DNA of 10,914 nt from Candidatus Bipolaricaulota bacterium (GTDB lineage: Bacteria; Bipolaricaulota; Bipolaricaulia; UBA7950; UBA9294). The notes below the pieces were generated by a model. The model was not told where the DNA came from and ran no database searches. It worked only from the letters and a program-made list of their open reading frames with translations. Each line of letters opens with the position of its first letter. Positions within the stretch are counted from its first letter, which is position 1. Shown piece by piece: positions 1 to 7,026 of this stretch. The stretch lies in assembly GCA_020350845.1 (NCBI GenBank), contig CP070725.1, positions 471,073 through 481,986 of the forward strand. The letters are read 5' to 3'. The translations under genes and the position numbers were made by a program.

Positions 1-20
1 AGTGCTGAAAGTTTGCCAAG

Positions 21-956
21 ATGTGGGTCGTGGAGAACGCGGCGCACGGCAACCGCGCGTACTGCACACTGAACGAGGGTCTGGGCGCGGTTCTGCGGTA
101 CGGGGCCTTCGGCGACGAGGTCTACGAACGACTGCGATGGATGCGCGACCGTCTCGCGCCGGCGCTCGCGCGGGCGATCGAACTTCACGGTCCCGTGGAT
201 CTTCGCACCCTCCTCGCCCAGGCGCTGCAGATGGGCGACGAGGGCCACAACCGGAACCGCGCCGGGACCTCCCTTCTCATCCGCGAGTTGGCGCCTGCGC
301 TCGTGCGCGCGAACGCGGACCGCGAGCGCATCGCCGAGGTGCTCGCCTTCCTCCACGCGAACGACCACTTCTTCCTCAATCTCACGATGCCCGCGGGGAA
401 GTGTGCCCTCGATGCCGCCGCAGAGCAGTCGGGCAGCTCGCTCGTCACGGTGATGGCGCGGAACGGGACCGAGTTCGGCATTCGCCTCTCGGGGACCGGC
501 GATCGCTGGTTCACCGCCCCCGCGCCTCGCGTCGACGGCCTCTACCTCCCCGGCTACGGCCCGGACGATGCGGCACCCGACATCGGCGACTCCGCGATCA
601 CGGAGACCGCGGGCTACGGCGGCTTCGCGATGGCGACGGCGCCGGCGATCGTGCAGTTCGTCGGCGGCTCTCCCGCCCTCGCCGTGGAGACGACCGAGCG
701 CATGCGGCGGATCACGCTCGCCGAGAGCCCGGTCTACCAGATTCCCTCCCTCAGCTTCCGCGGGACCCCGACGGGGATCGACGTGCTGCGCGTCGTCGAG
801 ACCGGGATCGTTCCCGCGATCAACACCGGCATCGCGCACAGGCTTCCGGGGATCGGGATGGTCGGCGCGGGGCTGGTGACGCCTCCGCTCGCCTGCTTCC
901 GGGACGCCGCGCGGGCACTCGCCGAGACCCTTGAGGGGGAAGACGACGCAAGGTAA
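21..956 (+). CDS. DUF1116 protein, AllG/YlbE-type carbamoyltransferase subunit (N-terminal part missing)
   Basis: The 311 readable residues match the C-terminal two thirds of the DUF1116 family (E. coli AllG/YlbE, YahG). Visible family blocks are ENxxHGNRAYxTLNEGLG (residues 5-22), LQMGDExHNRN (69-79), NDHFFLNLTMPAGK (114-127), NGTEFGIRLSG (148-158) and DSAITETAGYGGFAM (190-204). In E. coli, AllG works with AllF (FdrA) and AllH as cytoplasmic oxamate carbamoyltransferase, releasing carbamoyl phosphate from oxalurate. Family members are about 420-470 aa, and the VVEN-HGNRAY block normally lies some 150 residues in, so this start is probably not the true one. There is no Shine-Dalgarno sequence before position 21, and an in-frame TGA lies at 6-8. 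A frameshift near 17-20 is likely (see findings). The stop codon TAA overlaps the ribosome binding site of the next gene. The family call is firm; the substrate is inferred. Confidence 0.85.
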   Translation: MWVVENAAHGNRAYCTLNEGLGAVLRYGAFGDEVYERLRWMRDRLAPALARAIELHGPVDLRTLLAQALQMGDEGHNRNRAGTSLLIRELAPALVRANADRERIAEVLAFLHANDHFFLNLTMPAGKCALDAAAEQSGSSLVTVMARNGTEFGIRLSGTGDRWFTAPAPRVDGLYLPGYGPDDAAPDIGDSAITETAGYGGFAMATAPAIVQFVGGSPALAVETTERMRRITLAESPVYQIPSLSFRGTPTGIDVLRVVETGIVPAINTGIAHRLPGIGMVGAGLVTPPLACFRDAARALAETLEGEDDAR

Positions 957-961
957 GGAGG
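954..961 (+). promoter_or_regulatory. Ribosome binding site of the cyclase gene
   Basis: The sequence TAAGGAGG is a full anti-16S match that begins in the stop codon of the DUF1116 gene and sits 4 bases before the ATG at 966. It fixes the start of the cyclase-family gene and shows the two genes are translated from one mRNA. Confidence 0.8.
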
Positions 962-965
962 ATCC

Positions 966-1835
966 ATGCGCTGTATCGATCTGACGATCCCCCTGGGGAT
1001 CGCGACGCCCCCGTGGCCGACCTACGAGCCGCTACAGGTGAAGTACTTCAAGCGCCTCGCGCCGAACGGTGCCAACGGGCAGCTGCTCACACACTCCAAC
1101 CACGTGGGGACCCACCTCGACGGGGAGATCCACTTCTTCACCCCGGGCAAGGACATCGCCCAGCTGGACTTCGACTTCCTCGTCCATGACGCTGTCGTCG
1201 TCGACCTGTCGAACGCCTGTGGCGACTACGATATCTACACCCCGGCGATGATCGAGGAGCGGGTGACCGTCCACGACGGCGACATCCTGATCATCCACAC
1301 CGGGTACCACCACTTCGGTTGGGACCAGCCGACGGCGGACGAGGTCCGCTACATGGTCAAACACCCCGGTCCCGACCGCGAGTTCGCGGAGTGGTGTCGA
1401 GCGAAGAAGATCCGCTGGATCGGCGTCGACTGCGGCAGCGCCGATCATCCGATGAACACGATCATCCGTGACTGGATGCCGCGGCAGGCGAAGGAGGCCG
1501 ATGCCCACTTCCGGGCCAAGTACGGGATCCCGCTCGCCGAGCGGTTCGACGACTCGAAGTATCAGTTGATGCACCTCGAGCTGTTCAACCACGGCGTCAT
1601 CCATGCGGAGTGTCTCGGGGGGGACATCGACCTACTGCTCGACCAACGGGTCAGCGTGGGCTGCTTCCCGTGGCGCTTCGTCGACGGGGAGAGCTCGATC
1701 GCGAGGATCGTCGCCTTCGTCGACGAGGCACGCCATGCGGAGCTGATGGCCGTCAAGGAGACGTGCGAGCTGACCCGCTTCGGCGATGTCGCGGGTGCGG
1801 CGAATCCCCAGCTACATGCATCGTCTCGGGACTAG
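966..1835 (+). CDS. Cyclase-family metal-dependent hydrolase (kynurenine formamidase / isatin hydrolase-like)
   Basis: This 289-aa protein carries the signature of the putative cyclase family (PF04199). The metal-binding motif HxGTHxDxxxH is at residues 46-56 (H46, H50, D52, H56). Characterised members (KynB, isatin hydrolase) are soluble enzymes that use Mn or Zn to hydrolyse amide bonds in formamides or cyclic amides. The usual proline in HxDxPxH is replaced by glutamate (D52-G-E54-I-H56), and there is an unusual HTGYHHFGWD stretch (111-120) and a VDCGSADHP block (154-162). The protein therefore belongs to a long subfamily distinct from the roughly 210-aa KynB. The start is set by a perfect ribosome binding site. 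It lies 9 bases after the DUF1116 gene and just before the DUF2877 gene, so its substrate probably feeds or drains that carbamoyltransferase. The actual substrate is unknown; a ring-opening or deacylating reaction is an inference. Confidence 0.85.
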   Translation: MRCIDLTIPLGIATPPWPTYEPLQVKYFKRLAPNGANGQLLTHSNHVGTHLDGEIHFFTPGKDIAQLDFDFLVHDAVVVDLSNACGDYDIYTPAMIEERVTVHDGDILIIHTGYHHFGWDQPTADEVRYMVKHPGPDREFAEWCRAKKIRWIGVDCGSADHPMNTIIRDWMPRQAKEADAHFRAKYGIPLAERFDDSKYQLMHLELFNHGVIHAECLGGDIDLLLDQRVSVGCFPWRFVDGESSIARIVAFVDEARHAELMAVKETCELTRFGDVAGAANPQLHASSRD

Positions 1836-2790
1836 CCGGGGCCGATCTTCGCCGGTGCCCCTTCGAGCGAAGCGAGCCGGGGGCGATGCGCTCGATTACC
1901 TCGCCGCCTCGCCGCGAGTCGGAACCGTGGCCGGGCGGTTCCGCCACGGGCTGATCCTCCGGTTGGGGGAAGACGACGACCTGCGACTCCTCGCCGTGCA
2001 GGGGCCGGCGGCCTCCCTTCATCCGTGGGCGATCGAGACCGCCTCCCGGCCCGCGGATGTCGCGCGCGGGACTGTCGTGCACACCGGCGACATCGCGATG
2101 GAGATCGGGGCCGTTCACGTCGCGTTCCGGGGCGTGCTGCGTTGCCCCCTTGCCGTGCCGACCATGACCCTCGAGTCGTTCGCCGCGGCGCGCTCGCGGC
2201 TCACGGCGTGGGTGGCGTCGCCGCACGGCCTCGCCGCGCATGCGGCCACCGGCGACCTCTTGGAGAGGCTCCTCGGACTGCGCGAGCGGCTCGCCTCCGC
2301 CTCGCCCCGTGCCCTCCTCTCCCTCCTCGGTCGCGGACCCGGGTCGACGCCGCTGGGCGATGATCTGATCGTCGGGGCTCTCGCCGGCGCGAGCGCGATG
2401 CGTGAGATCACGTGGCCGAGGACGGTACATCCACAGTGGCTTGGGAAGGTCCTGCGCAGCGCGCCGCTGTACCGCAAGACGACTGCGGCATCGGCGCAGA
2501 TGATCGATGCGGCGCTCGGCGGATCCTTTCCCGAGCCTCTGTGTGCGCTCCTTGCGCGACTCACGGAGAGACGATCCTCGACGACGGAGGTAAACGATGC
2601 CGCCTGTCGTCTCGCCGAGCTCGGAGGGCTCTCCGGCATCGGCTTCCTCCACGGGATCTACGCCGCGGTGTGCCGTTGGGGACTGCGAACGAGGCCCGAC
2701 GTCAAGAGGATCCCCGCGAGAACCTCTCCTCGAGCGCCCGCTCGACGCTCGGGGGAACGAAGGACGACACGCCGCCGCCGTACATCTTGA
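1816..2790 (+). CDS. DUF2877 protein, AllH/YlbF-type carbamoyltransferase subunit
   Basis: From the ATG at 1816 this is 324 aa. It carries the DUF2877 hallmarks: GRGPGSTPLGDD (172-183; family form GxGPGLTPSGDD), a KTTAxSxxM helix (221-229) and SGIGFLHG near the end (273-280; family form SGxDLLxG). E. coli AllH is a subunit of oxamate carbamoyltransferase with AllF and AllG, and a DUF1116 gene two genes upstream fits that complex. The start is uncertain: ATG 1786 (50-base overlap with the cyclase gene), ATG 1816 (20-base overlap) and GTG 1855 (19 bases after its stop) are all in frame, and none has a Shine-Dalgarno sequence. Family similarity starts around residue 20. The last 29 residues include 11 Arg and 1 Lys, have no family counterpart that I recognise, and run antisense to the end of coaD. 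They are probably read-through of a convergent gene rather than a functional domain. Confidence 0.8.
   Translation: MHRLGTSRGRSSPVPLRAKRAGGDALDYLAASPRVGTVAGRFRHGLILRLGEDDDLRLLAVQGPAASLHPWAIETASRPADVARGTVVHTGDIAMEIGAVHVAFRGVLRCPLAVPTMTLESFAAARSRLTAWVASPHGLAAHAATGDLLERLLGLRERLASASPRALLSLLGRGPGSTPLGDDLIVGALAGASAMREITWPRTVHPQWLGKVLRSAPLYRKTTAASAQMIDAALGGSFPEPLCALLARLTERRSSTTEVNDAACRLAELGGLSGIGFLHGIYAAVCRWGLRTRPDVKRIPARTSPRAPARRSGERRTTRRRRTS
1838..1883 (+). repeat. Overlapping inverted repeats at the cyclase/DUF2877 junction
   Basis: GGGGC at 1838-1842 is complementary to GCCCC at 1857-1861. The same CCCC (1858-1861) can also pair with GGGG at 1879-1882, enclosing a CTTCG/CGAAG stem (1861-1865 with 1868-1872). 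The two foldings are mutually exclusive. They surround the GTG at 1855, one of the possible starts of the DUF2877 gene. In DNA this GC-rich such pairings can occur by chance. Confidence 0.3.
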
Positions 2791-3202
2791 CCTCGTTGAC
2801 GACGGAGGACGAGAGGAAGCTGTACTCCCCCGCGGTCATCAGGAAGACCGTCTCCACATCGGGCGCGAGATCGCGGTTCATGAGGGCCATCTGGAACTCG
2901 TAGTCGAAGTCCGAATTGGCTCGCAGCCCGCGGACGACGGCGTGCACGTCCCGCTCGCGGGCGACATCGATGAGCAGACAGTCGTAGCGGATGACCTCGA
3001 TCCCGTCGAGTCCCTCCTCCGCGAGCGCCTCACGGGCGATGCGCACCCGTTCTTCCGCCGCGAACAGCGGATCCTTGTGGGGGTGAGCGACGACCGCCAC
3101 GATGAGGTGGGAGAAGAGCTTCCGTGCGCGGCGGATGATGTCGATGTGGCCGTAGGTGATCGGATCGAAGTTCCCCGGGTAGATCGCCGCCCGTTCGCTC
3201 AT
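2702..3202 (-). CDS. coaD: Phosphopantetheine adenylyltransferase
   Basis: CoaD transfers AMP from ATP to 4'-phosphopantetheine, giving dephospho-CoA, the penultimate step of coenzyme A synthesis in the cytoplasm. The 166-aa length is typical (E. coli 159). Visible motifs are YPGNFDPITYGH (residues 8-19) with the nucleotidyltransferase TxGH at 16-19, HPHKDPLF (40-47), VVRGLRANSDFDYE (89-102) and the FLSSSVVNEV nucleotide-binding end (129-138; usual form ISSTxVRE). The ATG at 3202 opens directly on the first beta strand, so the start is sound although no good ribosome binding site precedes it. It follows the M16 protease gene by 12 bases and is the last gene of the minus-strand run. Its 3' end overlaps the convergent DUF2877 gene by 89 bases, leaving no room for a conventional terminator between them. 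Confidence 0.96.
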   Translation of the reverse strand: MSERAAIYPGNFDPITYGHIDIIRRARKLFSHLIVAVVAHPHKDPLFAAEERVRIAREALAEEGLDGIEVIRYDCLLIDVARERDVHAVVRGLRANSDFDYEFQMALMNRDLAPDVETVFLMTAGEYSFLSSSVVNEVKMYGGGVSSFVPPSVERALEERFSRGSS

Positions 3203-3214
3203 GACGCGGGGATT

Positions 3215-4498
3215 CTAGCGATGGGCTCCGGAAGCGGCAACGGCCGGTGCATCGGGACCGACCTCAGCGATATTCGCCGCCTCCGTGCGGACGTACCTCG
3301 CGATCGCGTCGTCGAGTTCGTCGCTGCTGACGCCTTCGACGCGAGCGATCAGCGCATCGGGTGAAAGGATCTCACGACCCGAAAGAACGGCGGTTCCGAG
3401 GCGGATCATTCGGCTCCCGTTGCTCTCGAGGCTGAGGATGAGGTGCCCGCGAAGCTTCGACTTCGCACGATCGACCTCGTCCGCCGTCACCCCTTCGCGG
3501 CGCAGCCTCTCGAGCTCTTCGAGGACCAGGCCGCGGACCGTCCACGCGTTCTCCGGCGCGACGCCGGCGTAGAACGTCCACACGCCGACATCGCTGTAGT
3601 GGGTCACTGCACTCGACACGGCGTAGGCGAGCCCTCGTTCCTCGCGAATCGCGCGGAACAGTCGCGAGCTCAGGCCGTCCCCGAGAATGCTGTTCAGGAT
3701 CTCCAGCGGGAATCGGTCATCGTCTCCGGCGGAGGGCCCGGGGAGTGCCACATAGACGTGACTCTGGGCGGTGTTCCTGCGGTGGACGCGCTCGCCGAAG
3801 CCCATCGTCGGAGGCGCCTCGGGCGGCGGCTCGCTCCCCTCCTCTCCGTCCACAAAGCGCTCCTCCGCGGGGGAAGGAACATCCTTGGCGCGTGTGGAGC
3901 CGCAGACGGCGAGGACCATGTTCGAGGGGGTGTACTGCCCGCGGTGCCGCTTCTTGATCTCACCGCAAGTCAACGTCTCGACCATTTCGCGTGTGCCCAG
4001 CACCGATCGCCCGAGGGCATGAGGGGGATCCCAGAGACCGTTAGCGAAAAGGTCGTAGGCGCACTGCTCGGGATCGTCATCGCGATTGCGGATCTCCTCG
4101 AGCAGGACGCCGCGCTCGAGGTCGAGGGCGCCTGCCGGGAACTTCGGGTTCCGGGCGAGATCGGCGAGCAGGTCGAGAACGGTGACCAGGCTCTCCGCCG
4201 GAGCCTCCGCGTAGACGAGTGTCGACTCACGGCCTGTGGCCGCGTTCAGATGCCCGCCGACATCCTCGATCTCGCACGCGATCGCATCGGCGGAGCGCTG
4301 CGACGTGCCCTTGAACAGCAGATGCTCGACCGCGTGGGACAGCCCCGGGCGGTCGACGGGGTCGCTGCGGCTCCCCCCGCCGATCCAGATCCCCGCGCTG
4401 ATCGAGCGGGACGACGGCACCTCCTCGACGAGCACGCGCATCCCGCTCGCGAGCACGGTCATGGAGGCACCGTCGTACAGCGTATGCGCCGTTACCAC
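3215..4498 (-). CDS. M16-family zinc metallopeptidase (processing-peptidase-like)
   Basis: This 427-aa protein has the usual length and two-domain layout of a bacterial M16B peptidase (B. subtilis MlpA/YmxG group). The inverted zinc motif HxxEH is H55-A-V-E58-H59 in SHAVEHLLFKGT, and the distal glutamate ligand is E134 or E135 in VLLEEIRNRDDDP. The C-terminal half has the LGDGLSSRLFRAIREERGLAY block typical of the family. Members degrade or trim small peptides and are often encoded beside pnp, as here. The GTG start at 4498 overlaps the pnp stop by 7 bases and has GAGG 4 bases upstream; an internal ATG at 4462 is a weaker alternative. No signal peptide is seen, so it is probably cytoplasmic. 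The natural substrate is unknown. Confidence 0.93.
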   Translation of the reverse strand: MVTAHTLYDGASMTVLASGMRVLVEEVPSSRSISAGIWIGGGSRSDPVDRPGLSHAVEHLLFKGTSQRSADAIACEIEDVGGHLNAATGRESTLVYAEAPAESLVTVLDLLADLARNPKFPAGALDLERGVLLEEIRNRDDDPEQCAYDLFANGLWDPPHALGRSVLGTREMVETLTCGEIKKRHRGQYTPSNMVLAVCGSTRAKDVPSPAEERFVDGEEGSEPPPEAPPTMGFGERVHRRNTAQSHVYVALPGPSAGDDDRFPLEILNSILGDGLSSRLFRAIREERGLAYAVSSAVTHYSDVGVWTFYAGVAPENAWTVRGLVLEELERLRREGVTADEVDRAKSKLRGHLILSLESNGSRMIRLGTAVLSGREILSPDALIARVEGVSSDELDDAIARYVRTEAANIAEVGPDAPAVAASGAHR

Positions 4499-7023
4499 CG
4501 ATCCTCGAACGACTCTTCCTGCTGCACGGGTTCGGGCTCGCTCGGGGCCGCGGCCGCCTCCTGCACGGGCTCACGCGCCTCCGTCTCCGGCGCCACGCGG
4601 CGCAGCTTGTAGCGGCCGCGCTCGTCGATCTTGAGCACCTCTACCGTGACGCGATCGCCCTGGCGAACGACATCCTCGACACGTCGAACGTAGTCCTCCG
4701 ACAGCTCCGAGATGTGGATCAGGCCGGTCACCGTCGATGTCAGCTCGACGAACGCGCCGTAGTCCGTGGTGTTTGTTACCACGCCTTCGATGATGTCGCC
4801 TTCGCTGACCGTCCGTTCGGGAGCGGGTGCGGGCGTCTCCGGGGATTCCTTCGGCTTGCGCCCCCGGTCTCGGCCTCTCCGCCCCTCGGCCGGCCGCCCC
4901 TGGCGGTCGTCGCCACGACGTTCGCCGTCGGGGGCGATCCTCCGCAGATCGGGGCGTCCCATCTTGTCCTCGCCGATCACCTCGATGGTGATCTCGTCAC
5001 CGGGCTTGACGATGTCCCGGACGTTGTCCACGAATCCGTCGGCGAGGTTGGAGACGTGGACCAATCCTTCCGTCCCGTTCTTGAGCTCGACGAACGCCCC
5101 GAAGTCGACGATCCGCGTGACCTTGGTCGTCAGGATCGTTCCCACCTCGAGCTCCGCCGTCATGTCCTCGATCCAACGCCGCGCGGCGGCGGCCGACTCC
5201 TGGTCGGGGCCGGCGATGCGCACGGTGCCGTCGTCCTCGATGTCAATCTGCGCGCCGGTCTCCTCGACGATGCTGCGGATCGTCCGCCCGCCGGGTCCGA
5301 TCACGAGCCCGATCTTCTCGATCGGGATCTCGATCGTCTCCAGCTTCGGCGCGTACTCCGAGAGGTTCTCGCGAGGCGCGACGATCGTCTGCGTCATCGC
5401 GTCGAGAATCGTGAGGCGCGCCTGCTTCGCCTGCGCGAGCGCCTGCTGCAGAATCTCGCGGGTGATCCCACCGACCTTGACATCGAGCTGGAAGCCGGTG
5501 ATCCCTTCCCGCGTTCCGACGACCTTGAAGTCCATGTCGCCGTAGTGATCCTCGGCGCCCTGGATATCTGTGAGGATGACGTTCTTCCCGGTCTGCGCGT
5601 CCTGGATGAGCCCCATCGCAATCCCCGCTACGGGCTTCGCGATCGGCACGCCGGCGTCCATCATCGCGAGCGACGCGCTGCACACCGTGGCCATCGACGA
5701 CGAGCCGTTCGACTCGAGGATCTCGGATACCAGGCGGATCACGTAGGGGAACTCCTCCTCCCCTGGGAGTACCGTCTGCAGGGAGTTCTCGGCGAGGTAG
5801 CCGTGGCCGATGGAGCGTCGGCTCGGAGAGCCGATCCGGCGCACCTCGCCGACGGAGAACGGAGGGAAGTTGTAGTGCAGCATGAACCGCTTGCGTCCCT
5901 CCTTCATCATCTGGTCGATGATCTGCTCGTCGCTGCGTGTCGCCCCGAGCGTCACGATCCCGAGGCTCTGTGTCTCCCCGCGCACGAACAGCGCCGAGCC
6001 GTGAGCCCGAGGCAGGACTGACACCTCGCACGTGACCGGCCGGAGCTCCTCGGGGCGCCGACCGTCGATGCGCACGCCGCGCTCGAGAATCCCCTCGCGC
6101 ATGAACTGCTTGTAGATCTCCTCGAACTGCGTCGCGAGCTTGCCTTCCAGCTCCTCCCGCTCGTCGTCTTCCACTCCCTCCGGAACGAGGGACGTCACCG
6201 CGCGCTCGCGCAGCTCGTCGAGGTACTCGCCCCGTTCCTGCTTCGCCTTGAGCTCGTAGAGCGTCGACAGCTCCGGCCAGATGATGGCCCGCATCTGCGC
6301 CTGGAGGTGAGGATCCACTTCCGCTGCGGGTTCATACGGCAACGGGGTGATCGACCCCTGTGCGACGAAGCGCGTCTGCAGCTCGATCAGCTCCTGGATC
6401 ACGCCGTGTGCGTCACCGACGGCGAGGACGACATCCCCTTCCGGGATCCCGTCCATCATCCCCTCGATCATCGTGACGGTCTTGCGCGTCCCGGCGACGG
6501 TGATGTCCACCCCGCCCTCCTCCAGCGCCTGCGCACTGGGGTTGGCCACGAGACGGCCGTCTGCGCGTCCCACCTTGACCGCTGCGATCGGCTCTTGAAA
6601 CGGAGTTCCGGCGAGAAGAAGCGCGCTCGACGCGCCGAGGATCGCGGGGATCGCCGGCGGGCAATCGGGCTCGGCCGACAGGATCGTGGCCACGATCTGC
6701 ACCTCGTCGATGTACTCCTTGGGGAAGAGTGGCCGGATCGGGCGGTCGATCAGGCGTGCGGTGAGGATGGCGGTGTCGCTCGGCCTCCCCTCTCGCTTGA
6801 AGAACCCCCCGGGGATCTTCCCGCTGGCGTAGAATCGTTCTTCGTAGTCCACTCGCAGGGGGAAGTAGTCGAATCCCCCTTCATTCGTCTTCACACAGAC
6901 GGTGACGAGGACTTTCGTGTCCCCGTACGACGCGAGGACCGCGCCGTGTGCCTGCTTGGCAAGGCGTCCCGTTTCCAGGGAGACCTCCTTGCCGTTCAAC
7001 ATCATGCTCTCACGAACGTACAT
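4492..7023 (-). CDS. pnp: Polyribonucleotide nucleotidyltransferase (PNPase) with two S1 domains
   Basis: PNPase degrades RNA 3' to 5' using phosphate, as a trimer. The order is: first RNase PH domain (about 10-140), helical linker (about 240-315), second RNase PH domain (about 316-545), KH domain (565-620, GPGG loop at 576-579), S1 domain (626-697), basic linker (699-725, 11 of 27 residues Arg/Lys), second S1 domain (739-811) and acidic Pro/Glu-rich tail (812-843). The catalytic residues of E. coli PNPase (D486, D492, K494) align with D492, D498 and K500, so it should be active. At 843 aa it is about 130 longer than the usual 700-710, because of the extra S1 and tail. By eye, about 32 of 69 positions are identical between the two S1 domains, including the conserved GAFVEL. 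The start at 7023 has GAGGAG 8 bases upstream, lying within the end of rpsO. Confidence 0.97.
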   Translation of the reverse strand: MYVRESMMLNGKEVSLETGRLAKQAHGAVLASYGDTKVLVTVCVKTNEGGFDYFPLRVDYEERFYASGKIPGGFFKREGRPSDTAILTARLIDRPIRPLFPKEYIDEVQIVATILSAEPDCPPAIPAILGASSALLLAGTPFQEPIAAVKVGRADGRLVANPSAQALEEGGVDITVAGTRKTVTMIEGMMDGIPEGDVVLAVGDAHGVIQELIELQTRFVAQGSITPLPYEPAAEVDPHLQAQMRAIIWPELSTLYELKAKQERGEYLDELRERAVTSLVPEGVEDDEREELEGKLATQFEEIYKQFMREGILERGVRIDGRRPEELRPVTCEVSVLPRAHGSALFVRGETQSLGIVTLGATRSDEQIIDQMMKEGRKRFMLHYNFPPFSVGEVRRIGSPSRRSIGHGYLAENSLQTVLPGEEEFPYVIRLVSEILESNGSSSMATVCSASLAMMDAGVPIAKPVAGIAMGLIQDAQTGKNVILTDIQGAEDHYGDMDFKVVGTREGITGFQLDVKVGGITREILQQALAQAKQARLTILDAMTQTIVAPRENLSEYAPKLETIEIPIEKIGLVIGPGGRTIRSIVEETGAQIDIEDDGTVRIAGPDQESAAAARRWIEDMTAELEVGTILTTKVTRIVDFGAFVELKNGTEGLVHVSNLADGFVDNVRDIVKPGDEITIEVIGEDKMGRPDLRRIAPDGERRGDDRQGRPAEGRRGRDRGRKPKESPETPAPAPERTVSEGDIIEGVVTNTTDYGAFVELTSTVTGLIHISELSEDYVRRVEDVVRQGDRVTVEVLKIDERGRYKLRRVAPETEAREPVQEAAAAPSEPEPVQQEESFEDRW

Positions 7024-7026
7024 GCT

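Noticed and set aside
2..934. A 310-codon open frame overlapping the DUF1116 gene
   Set aside because: It gives an Arg-rich low-complexity protein with no family likeness, while the frame from 21 matches DUF1116 throughout. Only its first six codons may be relevant, as the pre-frameshift end of DUF1116.
1753..2652. Long minus-strand open frame opposite the DUF2877 gene
   Set aside because: Its composition is Arg/Gly-rich shadow coding, and the plus strand carries clear DUF2877 motifs.
3443..4612. 389-codon plus-strand frame opposite the M16 peptidase gene
   Set aside because: The HxxEH peptidase on the minus strand explains the region; the antisense frame is open only because of the high GC content.
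4714..6021. 435-codon plus-strand frame opposite pnp
   Set aside because: It has an Asp/Arg/His-rich composition typical of antisense shadows, and pnp is unambiguous here.
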